Under the pieces are notes generated by a model. It made no database searches. It worked only from the letters and a program-made list of their open reading frames with translations, and was not told where the DNA came from. Positions 15,086 to 22,072 of a stretch of 39,583 bases of DNA are shown one piece after another (position 1 is the stretch's first letter; the number at the start of each line of letters is the position of its first letter). The DNA comes from an uncultured Collinsella sp. (GTDB taxonomy: Bacteria > Actinomycetota > Coriobacteriia > Coriobacteriales > Coriobacteriaceae), in assembly GCA_958445895.1 (NCBI GenBank), contig CAUCTV010000011.1, positions 1 through 39,583 on the forward strand. The letters are read 5' to 3'. The translations under genes and the position numbers were made by a program.

Positions 15086-16055
15086 GAGCCTCCCCTCCCT
15101 TGCAGAAAAACGGAATGATCAAATCGTCAAAATCCTGAATCTCCTCGTGGCCAAAGCCTTCAAAGAACTCATGACGCTTTTCGCAGGTCAGGTTGTTATA
15201 GACCGCAAACTGCGTCGCTGGCGGACAGACGATATCGGCTGTGCCAGTGCCAAACAGCACGGGGCATTTGACCATAGGGGCAAAGTTCTTGGAATCGAAG
15301 TACGCCAGCTTGGCATAGGCTTCGTCAATACGACTCGAGTCCTCGTCAAACCAGCGAGACCAATAGCGCAGGCCCTCGTAGGCAATGTCGTCGGCACCCA
15401 AATCCCAGACCAGGCGGAAATCTGACAGGAAGGGATAGAGGATGGCGGCGCGATTGATAAGCTCTCTGTTAAGCGCACAGGTCGCAATGCCCAAACCGCC
15501 GCCCTGCGACGCGCCGTTCACAAACACACGTGCAAGATCGATGCCCTCGAGCTCGCGAACGATGCGGCACAGGATGCGAATATCTTGGTGCAAGCGGACA
15601 TAGTAGAGGTTGGCCGGGTCGCCGTCGATGCCGGCGACGATATGCCCGGCAACCGTTGTGCCCTCAAATCCACCAATGTCCTCGGAGGGACCTCCTTGGC
15701 CGGGGCAGTCGAGGGCGATGAGTGCCATGCCCATGCCCGCAAACGACGCCTGCTCAAACCAGCTCCGGCTTGCACCCGGATACCCATGGAACTGAAGCAC
15801 CAATGGCACGGGCTCGTCCGAGACGGGTTTAAGGTACTTGGCATGCAGGCGAGCGCCACACATGCCGGTATACCAGAGGTCGAAAAGTTGACAGGTCGCG
15901 GCATCGGTGACCGATGCCGTGTCGATCGCATAGTCAAGCCCGACGGCGTCGGCCTCGGCCATGCGATCCTTCCAAAAGAGATCGAAATCTGATGGACGGG
16001 GCATGGCGCCTCGATATTCACCAAATTGATGTTGTAGCTCCTGAGCACTTGGCAT
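15078..16055 (-). CDS. AXE1-family carbohydrate acetylesterase, possible sialate O-acetylesterase
   Basis: Serine esterase of the acetyl xylan esterase / cephalosporin C deacetylase family, 325 residues, no signal peptide, so cytosolic. The oxyanion-loop motif FHGYPG (89-94), the nucleophile elbow GASQGGG with Ser183, Asp274 in GTADIVCPP and His303 in GFGHEE complete the catalytic triad. In a sialic acid operon it would remove O-acetyl groups from imported sugars before lyase action; AXE1-type genes also occur in the pneumococcal nan locus. The ATG at 16053-16055 is chosen; its ribosome site (AAAGG) is rather distant, and a TTG at 16070 would lie too close to it. Confidence 0.85.
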   Translation of the reverse strand: MPSAQELQHQFGEYRGAMPRPSDFDLFWKDRMAEADAVGLDYAIDTASVTDAATCQLFDLWYTGMCGARLHAKYLKPVSDEPVPLVLQFHGYPGASRSWFEQASFAGMGMALIALDCPGQGGPSEDIGGFEGTTVAGHIVAGIDGDPANLYYVRLHQDIRILCRIVRELEGIDLARVFVNGASQGGGLGIATCALNRELINRAAILYPFLSDFRLVWDLGADDIAYEGLRYWSRWFDEDSSRIDEAYAKLAYFDSKNFAPMVKCPVLFGTGTADIVCPPATQFAVYNNLTCEKRHEFFEGFGHEEIQDFDDLIIPFFCKGGEAHV

Positions 16056-16091
16056 GGCTCGTGAACCCAACCTTTCGAAATCGCAACGGAG

Positions 16092-16119
16092 GTGCGCCCG
16101 GCAAGGGAACCGGGCGCAC
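16092..16119 (-). other. Intercistronic hairpin between ATPase and esterase genes
   Basis: A perfect 10-bp stem (GTGCGCCCGG with CCGGGCGCAC) closes an eight-base loop. There is no T tract on the minus strand, so it should act as an mRNA-stabilising or processing structure and not as a terminator. It separates the transporter genes from the catabolic genes. Confidence 0.6.
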
Positions 16120-16135
16120 GGGAGGGAAAGCGAGG

Positions 16136-16963
16136 CTACTCGCCGAGCTTGGGATGCAGCAGCGACGGCGCAGCGCCGAGCAGCATCTTGGTGTAGGGGT
16201 CCTGGGGGTGCTGGAAGACCTGCTTGGCCTCGCCCTGCTCGACGATCCTGCCGCCATTCATAACGATGATGTCGTCAGAGATATAGCGGACCGTCTGGAT
16301 GTCATGGCTGATGAACACCATGGCCAGGCCGAGCTCCTTCTTAAGGTCGGTCAACAGGTTCAGAATCTGTGCGCGGACCGAAACGTCCAGAGCCGAGGTG
16401 GGCTCGTCGGCGATGATGGCATCGGGGTTCAGCGACAGGGCACGGGCAATTGCGACGCGCTGACGCTGGCCGCCCGAAAGCTGACCGGGAAGAACCTCGG
16501 CGGCGGAGCTGGGCAGACCGGTGAGCTCCAGGAGCTCCTTGACGCGCTTCTCCTGCTCGGCCTCGGTACCCAGGTTGTGGACGCGCATGGGGTCGAGCAG
16601 CTGCTCGCGAACGACCATGCGGGGATTGAGCGCCGTGGCCGGGTTCTGGAACACGACCGAGATGACGCGACCCATGTGGCGACGGTCCTCGGCGGTACGT
16701 TTGGTAACGTCCTTGCCCTTAAAGTAGACCTTGCCGCTCGTGGGGGCCTGCAGGCCGCACATGACGTTGGCGGTGGTGGACTTACCGCAACCGGACTCGC
16801 CGACGATGCCGATCGTCTGACCGGGCATGAGCTTAATCGTTACACCCTGGACGGCGTGAACCAGGTTGGGGTGCAGAATCGAGCCGGTACGGGTCCTAAA
16901 GGTGACGTGGACGTCATCAAGGAAGATGATCGGCTCGACGCCGTTGACTGCGGTCTCGCTCAT
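16136..16963 (-). CDS. ABC transporter ATPase, OppF/DppF family
   Basis: Second ATPase of the Opp-type importer encoded upstream, 275 residues, peripheral at the cytosolic membrane face. Walker A GESGCGKS (55-62), Q-loop VFQNP near 104-108, signature LSGGQ (162-166), Walker B ADEP (185-188) and the switch His in FISHD are all intact. It ends soon after the DPYTKMLL segment, so it lacks much of the extended C-terminal tail of many OppF proteins. The ATG directly abuts the stop codon of the fused permease-ATPase (TAGATG). Confidence 0.93.
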   Translation of the reverse strand: MSETAVNGVEPIIFLDDVHVTFRTRTGSILHPNLVHAVQGVTIKLMPGQTIGIVGESGCGKSTTANVMCGLQAPTSGKVYFKGKDVTKRTAEDRRHMGRVISVVFQNPATALNPRMVVREQLLDPMRVHNLGTEAEQEKRVKELLELTGLPSSAAEVLPGQLSGGQRQRVAIARALSLNPDAIIADEPTSALDVSVRAQILNLLTDLKKELGLAMVFISHDIQTVRYISDDIIVMNGGRIVEQGEAKQVFQHPQDPYTKMLLGAAPSLLHPKLGE

Positions 16964-18979
16964 CTACATCACCTCCGCGTGAGGGGTCAAACCATTTGCC
17001 TTGAGCACCTCATCGGGGAGCTCGGAATAGAAGTGCTCGGTGCCGGGCACGCGCTTGAAAACCGGACGGGTGTCCAGGCCAATGCGCGGATGACTCGAGC
17101 GGGGCGCGAAGCGATCGCCCTTGGGGAAATCGCGCGGGCTCGGAACGGCGCCGGGCACCTGGTGCAGGCGGCCCGAACCGCTCTCGATGGACAGGACGGA
17201 ACCCAGAAGACCGCGAGTGTACTCGTGGATCGGGTTGGTGAGCAGCTCCTTGGTGGGCGCCTGCTCGATAACCTGACCGGCGTACATAACCGTGATGTTA
17301 TGAGCGACCTCGGCGACCAGTGCCAGGTCGTGCGAAACGAAGATCATGGCAAAGCCGAGCTTGGCCTGAAGGTCGTTAAGCAGCTTGATGACCTGCTTCT
17401 GGACGGTAACGTCCAGAGCGGTCGTGGGCTCGTCGCAGATGACCAGCTTGGGGTCGCGGGTAAGGGCCATAGCGATCAGAACGCGCTGACGCTGACCACC
17501 GGAAAGCTCATGCGGATAGCTCTCGAGCGTACGCTTGGGGTCGAGGCCCACGAGCTCCAGGAGCTCCTCGGCGCTACGGGTGCCGCCGCGCTTGGTGAGC
17601 TGCTTCATCTGGGCGGAAATGAGCATGGAGGGGTTGAGCGAGGACAGGGCGTCCTGATAGACCATGGCGATATCGGTACCGCGCAGGCCGAACCACTCCT
17701 TCTTGCTCATCTTGAGCAGATCGCGGCCCTCCCAGAGAACCTCACCGGAAAGATGCTCGTCATCGTCGGTCAGGCCCATGATGGCCAGCGTGGTGATGGA
17801 CTTACCGCAGCCGGACTCACCGACCAGGCCCATGGTCTGGCCGGGACGGACATCAAAGTTGACGTGGTCGACGACGTTGATATCACCGTGGTGCTCAAAC
17901 TGGATGCAGAAATCACGGACCGAAAGGATCGGCTCAACGGACTCATCGGGCACATGGCGGTCGTTACGCTTGAGCTCGACATCGCGCAGGGCGCCAAGAC
18001 GGGCGGACAGGGACTGAGCCTGCTCCTTGTAAGCGCGAACGGGGTCGGAGACCAGCAGGTCGGCCTCGCGGCGCTTGGAGGAGTCGGTCGGATCCAGGGC
18101 GGCGGAGGGAGCAGCGGCCATGGCGTCGGTAATGCCCTCGGAGAGGATGTTGAGCGCCAGGCAGGTGATCATGATGGCCAGACCCGGGAACAGCGCCTGC
18201 CACCAACGGCCAGCGAGCACGCCGCCGCGGGCGTCGGCGAGGATGTTGCCCCAGGTAGCGGTGGGCTCCTGGATACCAGCGCCGATAAAGGTCAGCGAGG
18301 CCTCGAAGATGATGGCGTCGGCGACCAGAGTAACGGTGAAGACCATGATCGGGGCGATGCAGTTACGCAGAACATGCTTGATCAAAATCCACGGAGCCTT
18401 GGCGCCGGAAACGATGACCGCGCGGACATAGTCCTCGCCGTACTCGGACACGATGTTGGCGCGCACGATACGGGCAATCTGCGGAGTGTACATAAAGCCG
18501 ATGGCGAAGATGATCGACGGCACGGAGTTGCCCAGGATGGAGACGAAGACGGCAGCGAGGGCGATGCCCGGGATGGACATGATGATGTCCAGGATGCGCA
18601 TGATCGCCTCGGAAACGGACTTGCGCGAAACCGCCGCGAGGGCGCCCACGACCGAGCCGCAGACCAGAGCCATGGCAGTAGCACCGAAGCCGATGATCAG
18701 CGAGTAACGGCCACCGTAAAGCATACGCGACAGGATGTCGCGGCCCTTATCGTCGGTACCGAAGATAAATCCATTGCCGGGAGCCTGGCGAGCAGTGAAA
18801 ATCTCGACCGGGCTATAGGGGGCAAGAAGGGGCGCCAGAATCGCGGTCAGGGCGACCAGTGCCAGCACGACGGCGGCAATCTTAGAAGACAGCGTCATCT
18901 TCTTCCAGCCACCGAGCTTGAGCCCCTTGGAGGCAGCTTTCTCGAGCTGCTCGGTTTGCTTCTCTCGAATCTTTACCAT
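16964..18979 (-). CDS. Fused ABC permease–ATPase (DppC–DppD domains in one chain)
   Basis: One 671-residue chain joins an importer membrane subunit to an ATPase. Residues 1-290 are a DppC-type permease: first helix at about 33-53, FGTDDKGRDILSRMLYGG, the ATPase-contact loop YVRAVIVSGAKAPWILIKHVLRN and TATWGNIL. A charged linker of about 55 residues leads to an OppD-type ATPase with Walker A GESGCGKS (387-394), Q442, LSGGQ (492-496), CDEP (515-518) and His550, ending in the oligopeptide-transporter C-terminal region. The frame is continuous and both halves are complete, so this is a true fusion and not an assembly join. It starts three bases after the partner permease stop. Permease–ATPase fusions are known in this transporter class. 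Confidence 0.93.
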   Translation of the reverse strand: MVKIREKQTEQLEKAASKGLKLGGWKKMTLSSKIAAVVLALVALTAILAPLLAPYSPVEIFTARQAPGNGFIFGTDDKGRDILSRMLYGGRYSLIIGFGATAMALVCGSVVGALAAVSRKSVSEAIMRILDIIMSIPGIALAAVFVSILGNSVPSIIFAIGFMYTPQIARIVRANIVSEYGEDYVRAVIVSGAKAPWILIKHVLRNCIAPIMVFTVTLVADAIIFEASLTFIGAGIQEPTATWGNILADARGGVLAGRWWQALFPGLAIMITCLALNILSEGITDAMAAAPSAALDPTDSSKRREADLLVSDPVRAYKEQAQSLSARLGALRDVELKRNDRHVPDESVEPILSVRDFCIQFEHHGDINVVDHVNFDVRPGQTMGLVGESGCGKSITTLAIMGLTDDDEHLSGEVLWEGRDLLKMSKKEWFGLRGTDIAMVYQDALSSLNPSMLISAQMKQLTKRGGTRSAEELLELVGLDPKRTLESYPHELSGGQRQRVLIAMALTRDPKLVICDEPTTALDVTVQKQVIKLLNDLQAKLGFAMIFVSHDLALVAEVAHNITVMYAGQVIEQAPTKELLTNPIHEYTRGLLGSVLSIESGSGRLHQVPGAVPSPRDFPKGDRFAPRSSHPRIGLDTRPVFKRVPGTEHFYSELPDEVLKANGLTPHAEVM

Positions 18980-18982
18980 AAT

Positions 18983-19939
18983 CTACACCGTCCTGATGCG
19001 CGGGTTGATGAGCAGGTAGAGCATGTCAACCACGATGTTGATGATGATGAAGGCAAGAGCAACGACGATGACGACGCCCTGAACCAGGTTCGCCTCGTTG
19101 CCCTGAACGCCCTGCAGAATCGCAGTACCCATGCCGGGGAGGTTGAAGATGACCTCGATGACGACAGCACCGCCCATGAGGTAGCCGATCTTAAGACCGA
19201 GGGTGGTGACCGGGGTGATCAGCGCGTTGCGAAGAACGTTGATGCCGACGACGACCTTCTCGGGAACGCCGGCGCCACGGGCCATGCGGACATAATCCTT
19301 GTCGAGCTCCTCGACCATGGCGGTACGCACGATACGAGTCATCTGGCCCGTCAGCGGGAATGCCAGGGCGATAGCGGGCATGATCATACGTCCCAGATAG
19401 CCAGCCGGGTTGGTGGTGAAGTGAGGCAGAGCACCGGACGCCGGGAGCACCTTAAGGTAGGAAGAGAACAGCAGGATCAACAGGACGGCAAGCCAGAACG
19501 ACGGGGTTGCCAAGCCGGCGATGGAGAAGACGCGGATCACTTGGTCCGGCCATTTATCGCGATACAGTGCCGCGATGACGCCGAGCAAAAACGAGACGAC
19601 CGCGCCGATGGCAAGACCGATGAAGGTCAGCTGCATCGTGACGGGCAGGGCCGTGGAGATGCGCTTGGCAACGGAGTTGCGAGCAGCACCATAGGTGCCC
19701 ATGTCACCATGGATCAAATCGCCCATATAGCGCACGTAGCGCACGGGCCAGGGGTCGTCCAGACCATACTTCTCATGGTACTCGGCAACCGCCTCGGGCG
19801 AGGCACCGTCACCCAACGCCGTATAGGCGGGGTCGGTCTTGGAGAACGACATAAGGAAGAACACCAGGACGGTAACGCCCAATGCCATGATCGGCAGCGC
19901 CACGAGACGCCTTCCAATCAAACGTAGAAAGTTGTTCAC
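18983..19939 (-). CDS. ABC transporter permease, DppB/OppB family (sialic-acid-type operon)
   Basis: Membrane subunit pairing with the fused permease-ATPase, 318 residues. It begins with a typical DppB helix (LIGRRLVALPIMALGVTVLVF), has SKTDPAYTALGDGAS in the first outside loop, the ATPase-contact loop YVRMARGAGVPEKVVVGINVLRNALITPV and the family ending LINPRIRTV. The GTG at 19937-19939 is chosen because GGGAG lies five bases upstream; the ATG-like start at 19972 has no ribosome site. The gene follows a palindrome and a hairpin that separate it from the binding-protein gene. Confidence 0.92.
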   Translation of the reverse strand: MNNFLRLIGRRLVALPIMALGVTVLVFFLMSFSKTDPAYTALGDGASPEAVAEYHEKYGLDDPWPVRYVRYMGDLIHGDMGTYGAARNSVAKRISTALPVTMQLTFIGLAIGAVVSFLLGVIAALYRDKWPDQVIRVFSIAGLATPSFWLAVLLILLFSSYLKVLPASGALPHFTTNPAGYLGRMIMPAIALAFPLTGQMTRIVRTAMVEELDKDYVRMARGAGVPEKVVVGINVLRNALITPVTTLGLKIGYLMGGAVVIEVIFNLPGMGTAILQGVQGNEANLVQGVVIVVALAFIIINIVVDMLYLLINPRIRTV

Positions 19940-19974
19940 GTTCTCTCCCCTTTCTTTTGTCGGTAGGACCAACT

Positions 19975-20002
19975 GGTATATGAGTATGGATACTCATTAC
20001 AA
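19975..20002 (-). promoter_or_regulatory. Candidate internal promoter with palindromic operator before permease genes
   Basis: A perfect palindrome ATGAGTAT-GG-ATACTCAT fills 19980-19997. It occupies the 16-base spacer between TTGTAA (-35 candidate, 19997-20002 minus) and TATACC (-10 candidate, 19975-19980 minus). A dimeric repressor bound here would block the promoter. It lies about 40 bases upstream of the permease GTG. Pattern evidence only. Confidence 0.4.
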
Positions 20003-20034
20003 GACCCGAGCGACATCGAGGCCGCCCGGGTCTT
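20001..20034 (+). terminator. Hairpin with plus-strand T tract between binding protein and permease
   Basis: A 12-bp stem with one wobble (AAGACCCGAGCG with CGCCCGGGTCTT) closes a 10-base loop. On the plus strand it is followed by TTTGTTTT, so as an intrinsic terminator it points against the operon and would stop antisense transcription; on the minus strand the tail is GTAATGAG and it would act only as an mRNA hairpin after the binding-protein gene. Confidence 0.6.
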
Positions 20035-20094
20035 TGTTTTAACTATGAGGACGTTGCCTTACGACCGACGCCCCACATATGACTCAAGCGAGTC

Positions 20095-21708
20095 TTAGGC
20101 CTTGACGGTCGCGACGCCCCTGAAGGACATGCTCGTCGTGCCGATGCCCTTGAAGCCATCGAGGGCCTCGCCGTTGGGCGCGGTGGACGGATCGTCCCAG
20201 GAAGCGGAAACGGTCTTGACGTGGACAACGGGATACAGAACAGCGTTGTCGGCAATGATGTCGAAGCACTCGTTCCACTTCTTCTGCTGCTCGTCGCCCT
20301 CGGCGGCAAGAGCCTCGTCCATGAGACCGTGGAGCTTCGCCCACTCAGCGGAATCCTTCCACGGGCAACGGGTCTGCATCCAGACGTTGTCGCCATACCA
20401 CCAGTTGAGCAGCAGGTCGGGGTCGGCGCCGAAGCAGGACGGATCGCCAGGAGCGAGAAGGATATCGTAGGCCTCGCCGCCGTCGATGGCAGCGTAAGTG
20501 GCCGGCGAGGTATCGGTCTGGATGGTCACATCGAAGCCGAGAGCGTCGAGGTCGTTCTTGACCTGAGCGGCCATGCCCTTAATCTGCTCGTTGTCGGTGG
20601 TGCGCAGGGTGATGGCGCCCGGGGTGATGCCAGACTCTTCGATGAGCTTCTTGGCCTTCTTGGCGTCAGTCTTGTACACCGTGGAAGCCTCATGATAGTT
20701 GGTGAAGCTCTTGGGCAGGTAGCAGCTGGCAGCGGTAGCAAGGCCGGCGAAGGTGTTGGTAATCATCTTCTCGGTGTCGAGCGCGTACATGACGGCCTGA
20801 CGGACCTTGACGTTGTTCCAAGGCTCCTTGGCGACGTTGAACATGATGAAGCGGGTGCCGAAACCCTGAACGTTATCGATCTTGCAGCCAGCGCTCTCGA
20901 GCTGGTCGACGGCGTCAGCGGTGACGAGCTCCATAACGAGCGTGGAGCCCTCCTGCTGAGCGGTAACGCGAGCGGTGGGGTCGGTCAGGATGCTGTACTG
21001 GATCTTCTTATCCTCGGCAGCATACTCACCGTTGTACTCGGGGTTGGGAACCAGGGTGATCTCGGTATCGGAGATAGAGTCGTACATCCAGGGGCCGGAA
21101 CCGATCGGCTGCTTGGCGCGATCCTCCTCGGCCTGGGTAGCCGGGGTAACGCGGATGATGGCCAGACGATCCTTGAGCAGGGAGAAGTTGGGGACCTTGG
21201 TCTTGACCGTTACGGTGCTGGCGTCCTTGGCCTCGATGGACTCGAAGGGCTGGAAGAACGGAGCATAGGTAGCGGAAGCAGCGCAAGCGGTGTAGGAGGC
21301 AACGACGTCGTCAGCAGTGACCTCGGTACCATCGGAGAACTTGGCACCCTTACGGATGGTGACCTCGAAGGTGGTGTCGTCTACGGACTTGGGATCGTCG
21401 GTGGCGAGCTCGTTGAAGGTGCTGTAGTCGTGGTAATCGATGCCGTAAAGACCCTCGATGACGTGCCAGTTAGCGCCCAGGCCCACAGCGGAGCCGGTGC
21501 TGGCGGGGTCGAAGCTGGACGGAGCGTAAGCGGAACCAGCGGTGATCACGCCGCCGCCACGGTTGGCGGAATCGGTGGAACCGGAAGCGGAACCTTCGTC
21601 GCTAGAGCTGCCACCGCAGCCGGTGAGACCAAGCCCTGCGACAGCAGCGACGCTGCCGGTGAGGCCGAGGAACGAACGCCTGGACATACCCTTGTTGATG
21701 ATGGCCAT
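20095..21708 (-). CDS. Solute-binding lipoprotein of Opp-type transporter (SBP_bac_5), probable sialic acid binding
   Basis: Extracellular binding protein for the importer encoded downstream, 537 residues. The ATG at 21706-21708 follows AGGAG. The signal peptide has a textbook twin-arginine motif SRRSFLG (9-15), a hydrophobic stretch and a lipobox LTGC with Cys31, followed by a Gly/Ser/Asp linker: a Tat-type lipoprotein. The mature part is a cluster-C binding fold with KVRQAVMYALDTEKMI and related blocks. The family mostly binds peptides, but SatA of Haemophilus ducreyi and SiaE of Corynebacterium glutamicum bind sialic acid, and the downstream NanE and lyase support that ligand here. Confidence 0.88.
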   Translation of the reverse strand: MAIINKGMSRRSFLGLTGSVAAVAGLGLTGCGGSSSDEGSASGSTDSANRGGGVITAGSAYAPSSFDPASTGSAVGLGANWHVIEGLYGIDYHDYSTFNELATDDPKSVDDTTFEVTIRKGAKFSDGTEVTADDVVASYTACAASATYAPFFQPFESIEAKDASTVTVKTKVPNFSLLKDRLAIIRVTPATQAEEDRAKQPIGSGPWMYDSISDTEITLVPNPEYNGEYAAEDKKIQYSILTDPTARVTAQQEGSTLVMELVTADAVDQLESAGCKIDNVQGFGTRFIMFNVAKEPWNNVKVRQAVMYALDTEKMITNTFAGLATAASCYLPKSFTNYHEASTVYKTDAKKAKKLIEESGITPGAITLRTTDNEQIKGMAAQVKNDLDALGFDVTIQTDTSPATYAAIDGGEAYDILLAPGDPSCFGADPDLLLNWWYGDNVWMQTRCPWKDSAEWAKLHGLMDEALAAEGDEQQKKWNECFDIIADNAVLYPVVHVKTVSASWDDPSTAPNGEALDGFKGIGTTSMSFRGVATVKA

Positions 21709-21777
21709 GTCTTCTCCTATCAATAGAGAATCTTACCCGGGAGCACCTAGACTTGCCCCCGCGCAACTTGCGGACGA

Positions 21778-21805
21778 TATATACCTTACCTACCGACGAA
21801 CCCAA
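21778..21805 (-). promoter_or_regulatory. Candidate proximal promoter of the binding-protein gene
   Basis: TTGGGT (21800-21805, minus) and TATATA (21778-21783, minus) are spaced by 16 bases. The leader would be about 65 bases. This is the nearer of two plausible promoters. Confidence 0.4.
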
Positions 21806-21845
21806 CTGAGGTGCCGCGCTCGGCGACCGATACATACATACGCTT

Positions 21846-21883
21846 GAACGGTATTTACTACCGTTCACCGAATTCATTGACAA
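21846..21883 (-). promoter_or_regulatory. Operator-like inverted repeat overlapping a promoter candidate
   Basis: A perfect inverted repeat GAACGGTA-N5-TACCGTTC spans 21846-21866. On the minus strand TTGTCA (21878-21883) stands 17 bases before TAGTAA (21855-21860), which lies inside the repeat. A repressor on this site would cover the -10 region. The GGTA half sites loosely recall NanR-type sites, but no regulator gene is in the window to support that. Confidence 0.4.
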
Positions 21884-21966
21884 ATGATTCGACAGACAGT
21901 ATGTATCGGCGAGGTGAGATATCAGTCTTCGTCAACCCGCAGGATAGCAGGGTTTTCGCTTGGGTT

Positions 21967-21978
21967 AGTCAAACGTTT
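21967..21978 (-). promoter_or_regulatory. LacI-type operator core beside a -35-like hexamer
   Basis: AAACGTTT (21971-21978) overlaps TTGACT (21967-21972, minus), a fair -35 hexamer; the matching -10 (TGCTAT at 17 bases) is poor. The same core occurs upstream of gap in the palindrome at 9264-9277, hinting at a shared carbon-source regulator. Confidence 0.3.
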
Positions 21979-22072
21979 TAGCGTTAATAAAACCCGAAAC
22001 CAGCAGGCAATCATGGCGAAATAAATGGTTGAAAATCGCGCAATCATGTATATCAGTTGTTTAGGCTCGTGT

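Larger units (their letters stand above)
21709..22072. other. 364-base regulatory region upstream of the sialic-acid-type operon
   Basis: No gene is seen in this AT-richer gap between uvrC and the binding-protein gene. It holds, from the gene outward on the minus strand, a promoter candidate at 21778-21805, an operator-like inverted repeat at 21846-21866 overlapping a second promoter candidate, two 11-base inverted arms (CCGATACATAC at 21827-21837 and GTATGTATCGG at 21899-21909), and a TTGACT beside an AAACGTTT core at 21967-21978. No terminator for uvrC is obvious. Confidence 0.5.

Noticed and set aside
15914..19927. A 1337-codon open frame on the plus strand across the transporter genes
   Set aside because: It is the mirror of codon bias in the minus-strand permease and ATPase genes. 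Its translation is a low-complexity mix of Asp, Gly, His, Arg and Val without family motifs, and it has no ribosome site or own intergenic space.
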